Assembly (NCBI RefSeq): GCF_932294415.1
Contig: NC_065539.1
Span: 49,743,501 to 49,807,500 of the forward strand
Origin: Quercus robur
Lineage: Eukaryota; Streptophyta; Magnoliopsida; Fagales; Fagaceae
Direction of reading: 5' to 3'
DNA: 64,000 nt
Below the pieces are notes generated by a model. The model was not told the origin of the DNA and did no database searches. It worked only from the letters and a program-made list of their open reading frames with translations. The position numbers were made by a program, and so were the translations under genes. Positions 48,343-59,730 of this stretch are shown here, piece by piece (the first letter of the stretch is position 1; each line of letters begins with the position of its first letter).

Positions 48343-48556
48343 GTATTTGTCAAAGATATCTGGGCCTCCTAGTCAAAGTTCAAGTATACTCCTACTTGAA
48401 GTGCAAGCAAAAAAATCATAATCTTACTTGTATTGCAAGTATTGTAACCCTAGTTTAATGTATGGTTCATAGAGGATTTAGCATATTATAATGCCGATCA
48501 ATGGATTCAAAATTGTAATAGAGAGCTTCAAATGAAGATGTGGCTATCAAGGATTT
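48343..48556. other. Insertion in DLH-E intron 3
   Basis: Absent from paralogous introns, which read straight from 'gaaaatgtattt' to 'aattaag'. It shares 'aaagatatc', 'caaagttca' and 'cttacttg.att' type sequence with 49760-49880 upstream of E, so probably two copies of one unidentified repeat. Confidence 0.4.
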
Positions 48557-49624
48557 TTCGAATTAAGATTAAAACAGTCGAGGACAGGAAGGTTCAAGTC
48601 ATACATAACAGATAGTAAGTCATTCTATTTCAACTAAGGTCCCAAGACTTCCCCACCAAAACATTCATAAACATGTGATAGCATGTCAGTTTGAACATCA
48701 AAGGCAAATCAACATGTCCCCTGCTTGTTTTCTTGATTCTTCCACAATTTTTCATATGCTCATCCAAAAGCTTGCAGCTGAAAAGCAAGAAACTAACCGT
48801 GCTGTGAACTTTAATCCATGAGTTTACATCAAAGTTAGGATCATTCAAATCAATAACAGGGTCATCATAGAAAAAATCAGGAACTACTACCAAGAATCCA
48901 GCTGCTGCAATTTTATCTGCAATTTTTCTGCAAAACTAGACAATTCATAATATTAGTATCATCTAATTAGGAATAACTGATAATAGAATGCAGGAATATC
49001 TAGTATTATCTAGAACACGAACTGATTTAGCTGGTGAATAAGAAAAGTGACTTGGAACAAAAACAGCTCTAACTTCAAGTGACTTGGAACAATGCAATTG
49101 AACTCTTCAATTGTGAGCGATTTTGTAAGTTACTTACAATAGTTGTTCCAGAAAAATAAAGAAGACATTGTATCAAGAAAAAAAAAATCATCGTACCTTA
49201 AATTTGGTGCTTCATATCCTGCAAAACATCACAACATGATACAGAAACTAAATTATATCTGTGAAACATAATCAAGTTTATGTCTTATTAAAAAGAAATC
49301 GAATCCCACAGTCATTATGCTATACTCAATCTAAGAGAAAACTGAGGAATATGTGCCTAAATGAAAGTTGTGAAATGATTTTTTATTTTTACATATTTAT
49401 TAGCCATTAGAGATTCAAGAATACAGCATTTACATGAATTTTTATATTGAAGAAAGAAACTCAAGTAAGATAGAATGGTACCATAAATATCAGAAATGAG
49501 TAGGATGGCAAGCTTAGAATGTGGAGAGCCAGTGGCATAAGTTTGAAGGCCTCCAAACTCTTGGACTGTCCCTGCTCCATAGGTTGGGAGTTGGAGGGTT
49601 CTCAAAGCACTGAGAGCACGACAT

Positions 49625-50533
49625 CTTACAAATGCTGAGTGCAGTGTCAAAGTGTGTTAAAGTGTATGTGAGGTGGAGTTGGAAAGGAAAAGTGGAGGGA
49701 AGCAGAGGTCTTATAGAGAAGACTAAATAGAGACTCGTGTTGAATTCAGTAAGTCCTATGTTAAAGATATCAAGGCTCACTCTTAATCAAAGTTCATTGA
49801 TCAAATTCTACTTAGAACGCAAGTAAAACAATTCTAGTCTTACTTGCAATATAAGGAAAAAAAATCATATTCGTACTAAATTTAACTTGTTATATATACC
49901 TAATAATGGATATATTGTAATACAAAGGTCATAATAATAAAGATGCAGTTATCAATCATTTTTATGTCCCAAGTGTTACATACTTTACATTTACAATTAT
50001 GCACTGGCCAGTGCGTTGAAGACCCGTCTAGTAATTCTTAAAAGATAGAGCTCTTTTAGTTCACTGTACAAGTTTTATTCCCTCCTTTTGTCAGTTCCAT
50101 GCCATCTCAAGTGGTTTGTACTAGTCACCACATGCGCGGTCTGGAGGCATAGACCAACCTTGAAGGAAGACAAGTGGATTGAACTTGTCCAGAGAAGAGC
50201 AGGCTTTTACAGGGAACTTTAGACCGCGCATATGGTGACTAGTACAAACCACTTGAAATGGCTTGGAACTTCACAAGGAGGGAAAAAGTAAAACTTGTAC
50301 AGTGAACTAAAAGGTCTGGAGGCATATACCTTTTTTTTTAATAACACAGGTCATCTATTCAAAACGGCCCATAATGTTAGGGAGACAAATAAAAAATTTT
50401 GAAATATTAAGGAGCCAAATAAAACAAAAACACAAATTTTTGGTGCGTTATTTGCACTTTACCCGATAGATTACAACCAAACATGATCAAAACGTCACAA
50501 ATCATAATTATGGACTTTCACAAACCTCATAAA
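49625..50533. other. DLH-E upstream and start of the duplicated RNR block
   Basis: No as-1-like site is found upstream of E. From about 49965 the sequence parallels 60210-60930 ('tttacaattatgcactggcc'), marking the start of the block that ends in the ribonucleotide reductase exon. Confidence 0.6.
50054..50312. repeat. Inverted repeat, ~90-bp arms with 78-bp spacer
   Basis: Arm 1 (50054-50142, 'ttttagttcactgtacaag' ... 'catgcgcggtct') is the near-perfect reverse complement of arm 2 (50221-50312). The spacer appears in the opposite orientation relative to arm 1 when compared with the single-arm homologue at about 60260-60440. Not found as a palindrome there. Confidence 0.85.
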
Positions 50534-51988
50534 CAGGGGCGGAGCCACGTAGTGGCTTGGGGGCCCGGCCCCGGCCCCTGCCAAAAAAAAAAAAAAAAAA
50601 AAAATTCCATTAGAGTAGGTAGAAAAAAAAATTAGGCCCTCCCAATATTGGACAGTCGGCCCCCCCATGCCCAATTCTCAACTATTCTCCCAAGCTCAGA
50701 TCAAATATTCTCCCAAGCCCAGCTTTAGTTTTAGGCCTTATCACCTTATGTACTCCAAATAAAACAAGTTGGCCCGCTCAAGTCCAAACACTAAAAACAA
50801 AACTTCACTTTCTCTTCATCTCAAAAAATCCACCCACGGAATCCCTTTCTTTACTTCTTATTCTTTTGTTTTGTCTTCTTTGATACACTTTCATTTGCAC
50901 TGGTACCGTTGCCTACCTACCAGCCCCCAAAACTCCCGTCCTCTGTACTCACAATCCGAAAAAAAAAAAAAAAAAAAAAAAAAAATCCTGACCAATTTTT
51001 TCTTTCTTCATCAGCTTTAGTTTTGGAACTTGGTGATTGGTGAGTTTTCTTCTCTTTCTTAAGCATTAGACATTTATCTCTTTTTAGTGTCTTTTTTTTT
51101 TTATTTTCTCAACTATCTACACCTAAATATTCACATGCTCTTTATATTTTCATAGATTTTTAGAAAATACATGATTGAAGGCATGGGGAGATTGTTTGTG
51201 ATGGGTCTTGAAGGGAAGATCTAAAGTTGGAGGCAGTCAGGCAGAGACAGTAGACATTACCACATGGGTGACCCATCTTTGCACTTCGTGAAGACAAAGT
51301 TTCTAAGGTAAAATTGTTTTGATTTATTACCTATTTTTGATTAGTTAGATATCATGTGGCTGTGGATGTGGCCGTGGGTGTTGTTAAATTGTTTGGTTTA
51401 TGTTGTGTACCAACACTTGTGTGTTTAATTTTTGTTTTTGTTTGAGGGGTTATTATTAATTAAAGTCATATTAAAAATGGGTTGTATGTTTAAATTATAG
51501 TGGAAATTTGTTTTTTCTTGAGTATGAATAACATCCATATAACTAAGTAAAAATTTCTAATTAAAATTTTATTTTTTAAACTTTTTTCAGGTTAATTTTT
51601 GAGTCATATTCTTAAAACTAAAAGAATTATGAGCAAATGAAAAACAATTGATGTATTCTTTAAGAAAAAAGATGTTAGCAATTCAGAAATTAGGATACCT
51701 GTGGCTGTAGAAACAAATGTTGATACTTCGATACCTGATGAACACCCTGACCCGTCCAAATGTTCAAGAATTCAATCTGAAGAGAAGATTGTGATCCAGG
51801 ATCACGTAAACAAATATGTGAATTCCCTATCAACAAACAAGATGAAATCTGACGAGCTTATCTTAAAGAAGGTCCATATCAACCTAAAAATATAGACTAT
51901 CTATACAACGATGATACTCATCGTCATCGATTTCAACCTTCATGGTTCGAATCGGTCCCCCATGTAAAAATTCCTGGCTACGCCCTTG
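50534..51988 (+). mobile_element. hAT deletion derivative with transposase N-terminus remnant
   Basis: Ends CAGGGGCGGAGCCACG and TGGCTACGCCCTTG; perfect 8-bp duplication CTCATAAA at 50526-50533 and 51989-51996. Near the right end (about 51637-51895) an open stretch without a usable ATG reads TIDVFFKKKDVSNSEIRIPV then ETNVDTSIPDEHPDPSKC, the usual N-terminus of plant ZMYM1/TTF-type hAT transposases. The zinc finger and catalytic domains are absent. The paralogous block (near 60890) has no insertion. Confidence 0.85.
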
Positions 51989-52305
51989 CTCATAAATATA
52001 AACATGACTACAAATATGAACTAACCTAAATCTCATTGCACTCGAAACAAAATCTCAATACCTGCCAACAACTCACTCTTACCGTCTTACACACCCAAAC
52101 CTTAACACCAAAGGGCCAACTTGGACAAAGTTTCATTGGGGGAGGATTTCTAGCCTAACAATGTTATATACAAAACAAATTTCACATTTTTTTTTCACTC
52201 GGTGTAAGATCACTTTTACATAGAAATAGAATTACCACTAACATCACTTTTATTGTAAATCAATCACAATTCACAAGTAATCAACAATTATAAAATTTAT
52301 TATGT

Positions 52306-52545
52306 GATCGTTTGGGTACCGATGAAATGCAGTGCATTTTGCGTCTATGTTTCTTTTCTTTTTTTTTTTGAGCCGTGATTTTCTGTGGCTGTTGGTTGTC
52401 TAGTGGGTCCCGTGCACTGTTCACGGGACCCACAAACCTCTTTTTTCAGTAACTTTTTCATTAAAAATGGGTTCCACAACACTATTTACATTTAAAAATT
52501 ATTTTGTTACAGTACTTTCAGTTTTCAGCGATATACAAACGCACC
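52306..52545. mobile_element. MITE in RNR pseudogene promoter
   Basis: Same family as 321-590 ('gttcacgggacccaca', 'aaaattattttgttacagt', 'tttcagttttcagc'). The paralogous site near 62308 is empty ('ttatgtatcaaaattta'), so insertion followed the duplication. Confidence 0.7.
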
Positions 52546-52997
52546 CTATATATCAAACTTATTCTTCTCACAAAACAATCATACTCTAAACATCTCCATA
52601 AGAGATCTCAAGGAGGATCCCACTTTTTAATGGAACAAGGAGGTCTTAGACAAGTGGCCCTCCACCCAACACACCCACATTGCTTTGAACTAGGTTAGGT
52701 CGAGCCGAGTTGGGCTCAAGTCCATGTGAGCTGAGCCGTGTCTATCCAATGTTTAATAATCTTTTCTCAAAAAAATAAAAAAATAAAAAAGAAAGAAGAA
52801 GAAGAAAGAAACATCTCGAGAAAGAAAGTGTTACAGCTAACTACTGTGGGTTTGTGGTTCACTTTCACGGTTTCACCATCTCCAATTTCAACCCCTACTG
52901 TCGGTTTCTCTTCTCTTTCTTTGTGGGTTTTTGCAGGGTTTATCATCTCAAACCCCAATATATCATTAGCTTCAAATACACACACATACGCATAAAA

Positions 52998-53166
52998 ATG
53001 GGGTCTTTGGAAAATGGGGTTGAGAAACTATCACTACAAGACAGAGAAGAAGAAGAAGAAGAAGAGCCAATATTGAAAGAGCAAAATCACAGGTTTTGCA
53101 TGTTTCCCATAAGGTACAAGCAGCTTTGGGAGATGTATAAGAAGGCTCAAGCCAGGTTCTGGACCG
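52998..53166 (+). pseudogene. Ribonucleotide reductase small subunit, truncated copy (exon 1 only)
   Basis: Exon 1 reads MGSLENGVEKLSLQDREEEE... then RFCMFPIRYKQLWEMYKKAQ and FWTG up to a donor ACCG|GTACTTTG. It has 56 codons plus one base and an open frame. Upstream it shares ~1.2 kb with the 62942 gene, including 'ctactgtcggtttctc' and 'caaaccccaatatatcatta'. About 95 bp into the intron the sequence switches to NLE intron 1, so no later RNR exons exist. It could still drive a chimeric transcript but cannot encode a reductase. Confidence 0.9.
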
Positions 53167-53261
53167 GTACTTTGTTAACCTTCTTGATTTTTTGGTACAT
53201 GAATTCTGTGTTCTTTTTGTGAAAGTTTGGTTTCTTCATTTTAATTTGTGTGTTGTTGGAA

Positions 53262-55160
53262 GTTGGGAGAATAGAAAGCTGAACTGGTCTCTGTTCAACT
53301 TGTCATGTTTGAATTGAGTTTTAGTGTCATTGAATAAGGGACCTCAAATATCTACTTTGAATCTTTTGGTCCTTAAAACGCTTTGTTTACTATGCATCTA
53401 TCAAAATATCACCAAGTTAGAACCTTTTGGCCCTGAAAGTTCATAGTTTAGTTGTTGAGAAATTCGAGGAGGATAAAGAAGAAGACTTGAACATTTTTGT
53501 ATTGAATTGGTTGAGTTTCTAGGAAAGCATTATAAGGAAAATGAAAAATTCACCCACATGGGTTCTTTTTTCTGTTGAATAAATTTTATATAATCGTAAA
53601 TCATTTGTTTCATATTATTTGAAGTGACAAAAAAAATTCATTAGAAGTGATTTATTTCAAAATATATAATCTCTAATTAAGTTTTTCAAAGTCCAAGTTG
53701 AGTACTTGAATATTGTAGTAGTTATATTTTTTCAAGTTTTAGAATTTAGGACCCATGTTTGGGATCAACATCATTTCCTGTTTTGAATCCTGTTCCTATA
53801 TTTGACCAACCAAATGTATTAGAAACGCTGGCCTTAGTAATTGAAAAATGTTGAGAGGGTGTGTTTGTGTTTCTATGAATTTTAAAGCAATGAATGTCTA
53901 CAATTTTTGTCTTGTTTCAGGAGGAGAAGTTACCCTATTCTTTCTATATATCAGATAAGGAGCTGTTGTGCCCCTTGGCACTTAGAGAAAAACAAAGGTT
54001 AGTCAAATGAAACTGACTATAGAAGAGTCACGCTTTAGCTGTTGCAATTGGATTTTCGTTATTGCTCTTGTTTTTTGAATGAGGCATTTAAAGGCTGAAT
54101 TTGCCCTATTCTTTCTATATTTTTATTTTGTTTTGATAATTGATTTTGGATTTATTATCTCATATGCAAAGGTTTATGCTGTTGATTGAAGTTGTGGATG
54201 GGTTAGATAAATTAGGGGCAAATACATTATTGAAATGTCAAACAACATGATCATTCTGCAGCTTCTACCATCTGGAACTATTGGCTCTAATGTCAGGATG
54301 CAAGTATATGTTGAGTGATATGCACCGAAATAGAGAACTGAAGAATCGGGATTCAAGTTTAGAAACAAGATGTTCAACTTCTAGGTTGATATATTCCCCT
54401 CCCCACCTTGTCTCTTTTTTTTTTTTTTTTTTTTTGGAGTAGTAGATACACTGGAATAATGTAGTGCTGCAAAGCATCACTCTCCTCTTCTGAATATAGC
54501 AATTACTCTTTTAGTTGTGTTGGACAGTAAGCTGTGCCATTTCACCTCAAAACCAATTAATCATAAGGAAGACACACTCAATTCTTTTATGGCATTCGAC
54601 ATCACACCACACGGGCTTGTTTTTAGAGTGGTTGTAGGGAGTCAGATTGTGGCCCCCCCAACAACAATCCCTCCCTCACAATGACACTCTTGTGACTCGA
54701 ACCCATGACCTTGGTTCTAATACCATTTGTCGGACCGTGAACTGTGCTATTTCACCTCAAAACCAATTAATGATGAGGAAGACATACTCAAATCTTTTAT
54801 GGTATTCGACATCACATCACACGGGCCTATTTTTAGAGTGTAAGGAGTCAAATTGTGGTCCTCCCAACAAGTTGGAAAGAATTGCACCTTGTTGTGCCAA
54901 TGTGTGACAAATATTATTAATTCTATAAAATTCATTGCTATTATCAGTTATCTCATTAATTATATCAACTTCATACACAAAATTTGTTTAAACCAAAGTC
55001 ACTTCAGTTATAGTGTTTAAATATTTCATGTTTGCCATTTAGAATAGATGTTATTATTAATTTTACTCTCTCTCTCTCTCTCTCTACTATTTTTAAAAAT
55101 ATTTTATTACAAACATTACTTAGACTTTTACTCTTTGAAACTTAACTCGTGGTTAAACAT
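53262..55160 (+). pseudogene. NLE pseudogene 2 (rearranged)
   Basis: It begins in NLE intron 1, fused to the RNR intron. It has exon 2 (53921-53997, 77 nt, with a missing T in 'gagctgttgtg' and a 4-bp loss, so frameshifted), intron 2, the same exon-2-derived filler and jump to intron 12 as pseudogene 1, and a shortened exon 13 (54172-54206, TAG kept). NLE 3' flank follows, broken by a 352-bp TRIM (54518-54869). It precedes DLH-F exactly as NLE precedes DLH-B. Confidence 0.9.
54518..54869 (-). mobile_element. Very small LTR retrotransposon (352 bp TRIM/SMART)
   Basis: LTRs of 146 bp (54518-54663) and 142 bp (54728-54869), starting TGTTGGAC / TGTCGGAC and ending CCCAACA, sharing 'cacctcaaaaccaattaat' and 'atcacaccacacgggc'. 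Between them are 64 bp with a reversed primer-binding-site-like GGTTCTAATACCA and a purine-rich minus-strand tract (GAGGGAGGGA). Perfect 5-bp duplication AGTTG at 54513-54517 and 54870-54874. The NLE and pseudogene 1 flanks have no insertion here. Confidence 0.9.
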
Positions 55161-55622
55161 GAAAGTATGACCATTGGAGTCCGGATTGTCTCCATCAGGA
55201 TTATTTGTCTGCTTGTATTGACTTCACTTCTTAGGATGGCTTAGCATCACCACCAAGCTATAAAGAAACTCAACTCGTTATTATTACTTTGTTCTTAAAT
55301 TCAATATCCCAGAAGTTTACTGGAGCCATGCTTAACACCATCGAACCCATTCAAGTTATTGGCTAGGATAATAGGAATGGGATTTGCATGACAGATTGAC
55401 AGATATTTTGAACATGTACCAATGCCATGTCTATGGATTTTAGGGTTTAGGGTTTTTAGGAACACATCAACAAGAAAATCTAGAATTATGTCATTAATTT
55501 AATCCTATAAAAAAGACCCCAATCAAGATAAAAATCAAACTTATTCAAAACTCGAATAAAGCACAAAATCTAGGTCAAATCAGCACAATATCTGGTGTCT
55601 GCACCAGTGTACAAATCAATTT

Positions 55623-58600
55623 TCACTTGACATACTTGGTAAACCAATTTAACATGTCCAAATGAGACTCTTCAGCACTTTTTACAGCTGACTCATCCTC
55701 AACATTGTACTTTACTGTCCATCCATGAGCCACACCAGGGAATATTTTCACAAAGCTATCAAACTGAAAGATATAAATAATAGGAGGTTAAAAAAAAGGC
55801 CACTTAAGTTTTAACACGCAAAGCAGAAACTGAAAATCACTTCATTTTTGTTATGGGCAGAAGAAATAGTTTTTTCATAAAAATAACTAGAAATTTTACT
55901 CTACTTTGCTAATACTGGAAGAGATTATGCTCTCTCATTGTGAAAGACATTACGATGAATTTCATGTATGAAATTCAAGCATTTTACCCGGGCTTCATTA
56001 AATGCTGGAAATCTTATATGATGGAAAATTACTTTAAAATGTTTATAATTGGAACAAAATTTTTACAGTAATTAAACTAAAAATTGTGATGAGAGGATTT
56101 AAGGATGACCTTTCTTTAGGACTCACCTCAGATTTTGCTGACAACTTCTCTCCAAACTGTTTCAGTTGTTCCGGTGGGGACATATGGTCAATCTCAGCTC
56201 CCAATATAGCAATAGGAACTTTCACGTCTGAAACAATGAACTTTAACATCTAAGACAACATGCAATCTGTAACAAATATTTAGCATGAGCGTGAGAAATG
56301 GGATACTTGCCATTGATTTGATCTTCTGTGATCGGACCAGGATGCAAAATTACTGCAGCGTGAAGCTCAGTAGAACTTGCTAATTTCACTAATACCACCC
56401 CTGAAAAATATGCAAGCAAGCTAGATATGTTAGCAGATAGAGCACTTACGTTTACCATGCAAAAACCATTTTCAAAGATTTCAAGCAATAAGTTTCTTGT
56501 CAAAGTTGGATTGAAAGCAAACCACTTACCTCCCCAGCAAAAACCTGCTGCCCCAATGGCTGAAACACCTTTACTTCTTAGAGCTGCAATCACAGCTTTG
56601 GTATCCTCATTTCCTTTATCCTAGAAGAACAATTTGTTCAAATAAGCTCTAAGTGGTCAGGAACAGGAAGGTTCAAGTCATGCAAAACAAACGATAAATC
56701 ATTCTATTTCAACTTAGGTCCCAAACAAAACATGCATAAAATGTGATAGTTTGTCAATTTGGACATCAAAGGCAAATCAAAATGGCCCACTGCTTGTTTT
56801 CTCGATTCCTGCACAATTTTTCATATGCCAATCCCAAAGATTAAACTGAAAAGCAAGATACTAACCACGTTGTGAACTTTTAACCATGAGTTTACATCAA
56901 AGTTAGGGTCATTGAAATCAATGATCGGATCACCATAGAAAAAATCAGGAACTACCACCAAGAATCCAGTTCCTGCAATTTTGTCTGCAAGTTTCCTTCA
57001 CAGGGAGACAATGCATAATATTAATATTACATAATTAGGATTAACTGAGAATTAAATGCATGAATGTCTAGTACTATCTAGAACAAGAATTGATTTAGCT
57101 GGTGAATAAGATGAGTGTCTAGGAACAAAAGCAGCTCTAAGACATGGATGATTGCAGTTAGGTTCAATTCAAGAGCTTAGTAGAAGATCAAATATGATAA
57201 ATCATGGTATGTGAAAAAAATTTGCTTCCACCATTTCAAACCACCGAGGACTTGATATTGTTACATTTGGCTCATTAACGTGTGAAGGACTACCAGCTGG
57301 TATGAGAAAAATCAAATACATAGTGAGGTAAAAAGAATATAAAGAAGAAGAAAAGAAATTAGTAAAGGGAAACTACGCTAAGTTTAGAGTTTCAGAATTG
57401 TGACCGGAACATCTTATACTGATGCTATGTATAATCAGAAATTAGAAACAAGTTCAGTTTAAAAGCCCTTAAAATTAGTAAAGGGAAACTACCAAAAAAA
57501 CCTTGTGATATTTGCCTCTAAAACACAGAGATGCCTGAACTTAGAAATGTTTCACATAACCCCCTGTAGTTGTGTAAAATTTATGGGGTGATCTATACCA
57601 GTGTACGAAGTTTCCACTTTTGCAAAGTTTGTGAGAGGTGATTGGTAAGCAGTCTTACCGCAAAATTCAATGGTTGTGTTATACAGGCAAATTACATGGA
57701 ATATTTCATAATCTCCCCTTTTATGTACTTGCCACTTTCATTTTTCTTATCCTTCTAAGAAATTATAGTCTGGAAGTTTAAAAACTCATTTTTATTCACT
57801 TTTCTTGAAATCATTATTCTCGTAATATTTGTCAGCCACATTCTCCACTCAAGCTTAGATCCTTTTTATGCTTAGCAATAAACTAGTACAGATCTTCTGC
57901 TAACTCATAGCATTATTGGCTTTAAATTTTCAATACAAACACAGGCTTTGTGTTGACATGCTAAGTTAGCTGGTCCTTTCAATATATATCTTATGTTTCT
58001 CTTCTTTTATGTCTTAATTCTCAATGTTAGTATTGAATTTTGTCACAAATCCCTATCCTCTTAATTTGAATTATAATTCTCTTCAAAGAACAAAGGCAAG
58101 CACCCAAATATGTAATTAGTTGCCTCTATACAGCACAATTGAACTCTTCAATTGAGCAATATAGCAGGTTACAATACTTGATCCAGTAAAAGAAACAAGT
58201 CAATAATAGTACCTTAAGTTTGGTGCTTCATACCCTGCAAAGAAAAGCATCACAAGAGGATGCAGAAATTAAATTGCAGCTCCAAGGAACATAATCAAAT
58301 TTATTACAAGTTGTACAAGAACCATATAAACAGACCCAGATGGTTAAAAGATTTCTGATTGTTTATGAGCAATTAGAATTTTTTAGCAAAGATGCACCCA
58401 ACATGTGTATCTCTTTTTAAGTACCTAACTATTTCCCCACGTGTATACTATGTAGTCTTCTTCTGTTCGGGGTATATGCATAAAGGAATCTCTTGGAGTC
58501 TCCATTTCAAATATTGTCTATTTCATCCATTTCATAGTCCACGTTAGATTTTACAAATCTAAGGCTGTACAATTTGCCAGCCCGAAGATAAAAGTTAGAG

Positions 58601-58908
58601 ATTTTAAACCCGGATTTCATGGACCTCGTAACACTTTAAGAACCACTAGACAATTTTTTTTAATGATCAATAGACCCACTTCTAATTGTTTGAATTAGAA
58701 TCTAGATATTCAAGAATATTGCAGCATAAATAGTAAGTTTGTAAGAAGATAAGTTGGTACCAAAAACATCAGAAATGAGAATGATGGCAAGCTTAGAATC
58801 TGGAGAGCCAGTGATGTAAGTTTGAAGGCCTCCAAACTCTTGGACAGTCCCTTCTCCACAGGTTGAGCTCAGCGTCGGTGGGTTCTCAAAGCACTGAGAG
58901 CTCGACAT
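55623..58908 (-). CDS. Dienelactone hydrolase family protein, copy F
   Basis: Exons: 58761-58908, 58213-58234, 56866-56995, 56530-56620, 56311-56400, 56127-56227, 55623-55763; 240 residues, no stops. Start MSSSQCFENPPTLSS chosen by homology (an in-frame ATG lies 27 nt further up). Cys128 (GFCWGG), Asp174 (AEIDH) and His207 (PGVAHGW) are intact. Intron 5 uses a GC donor. An as-1-like site lies 124 bp upstream. Exons and introns are closest to copy C (shared 'ggcaaatcaaaatggccc' flank and NLE pseudogene neighbour), while the upstream region matches that of copy D. Confidence 0.93.
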
Positions 58909-59031
58909 CTTTACAATTATCAATGTCAAAGTCAATGTGAAGTGAAGCTTAGGCTGCTTAGCTGAGATCTTATTGCAGAGATAGCTGAGATCTAAACAAA
59001 CAAAAAAATGATTAATTTGATATTTGAGAAA

Positions 59032-59048
59032 CGTCAGTACTTACGTAA
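59032..59048 (-). promoter_or_regulatory. as-1-like element, DLH-F promoter
   Basis: Minus strand TTACGTAAGTACTGACG, ~124 bp upstream of the F start codon. Confidence 0.65.
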
Positions 59049-59730
59049 CACTTTAACAGGACCAACTAACATAAAATCTATGGCCCTACTTTTGTTTCCA
59101 AGAGTTCTAAATTTGTTATTTAAATTTATTTTATAATTTAGGAACAAACTTTAATATTAAATTTTGGGTAAAATACAAAAATCATATTGGAGAATAATTA
59201 GAGCCTGATTGGTTGTGTTGTTTAAATAACAGTTTTCGTTGTTTAAGCAACACAACACGTATTTCTAAAATACTTTTTCATCACACGTATTTTGACAACG
59301 CTTAAATAACACTACTAGAACAACATTGCCAAACAGACCTTTAAACTAATACCAAGGTATTAAGCAAAAATTAAAAAAAAATAATTAAAAAATAATAAAA
59401 AATAAATAAATAAAAAAAACCTAACACCAATCACGTTTTTAGTACTTCTCAAAAATATCTAATTTATTAAAAACAAAACGACAGATGGAAGTTAATTTCT
59501 AACAATTGTTTTATGAACTATGAAGGTAATGGTTTTTAGGGTTTTAGGGTCTTAGGGATTTAGACTTCCAAAGATCACAACAACAAGGAAAGCTTTAATC
59601 ATGTCATAAATAAAATCTCATAACACCCTCAATCAAAATAAGAACCAAACTAACTCAAAACTCAAATAAGCACAAAGACAAGTTCAAATCAGCTTAACAT
59701 CTGGTGTTTGCACTAGTGCACAAACAATTT
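59049..59730. other. F-G intergenic region with MITE
   Basis: A MITE-like block at about 59205-59345 ('gattggttgtgttgtttaa' ... 'aacaacattgccaaacag') interrupts sequence shared with the D upstream region (43560-43690). From about 59515 it is the 3' flank of fragment G. Confidence 0.55.

Larger units (their letters stand above)
46030..49624 (-). pseudogene. DLH copy E, decayed pseudogene
   Basis: All seven exon positions remain: 49482-49624, 49197-49218, 48798-48927, 48239-48329, 47078-47165, 46894-46994, 46030-46170. Exon 1 is 143 nt (5-bp deletion after ENPPT, frameshift). Exon 5 is 88 nt (2-bp deletion at its start) and has TAG where others have CAT (LTDLH position). In exon 4 the nucleophile elbow is GRFCWGG rather than AGFCWGG. 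Intron 2 is only 269 bp (others ~1.2 kb) and exon 3 uses a different acceptor (TTTTGCAG|A). Intron 4 contains a TRIM. Intron 5 has a GT donor, as in A. Closest to fragment G by 3' flank. Confidence 0.93.

Noticed and set aside
52854-53222. 122-codon frame as a full RNR protein start
   Set aside because: The frame upstream of 52998 is leader and the part after 53166 is intron; only the middle is exon 1.
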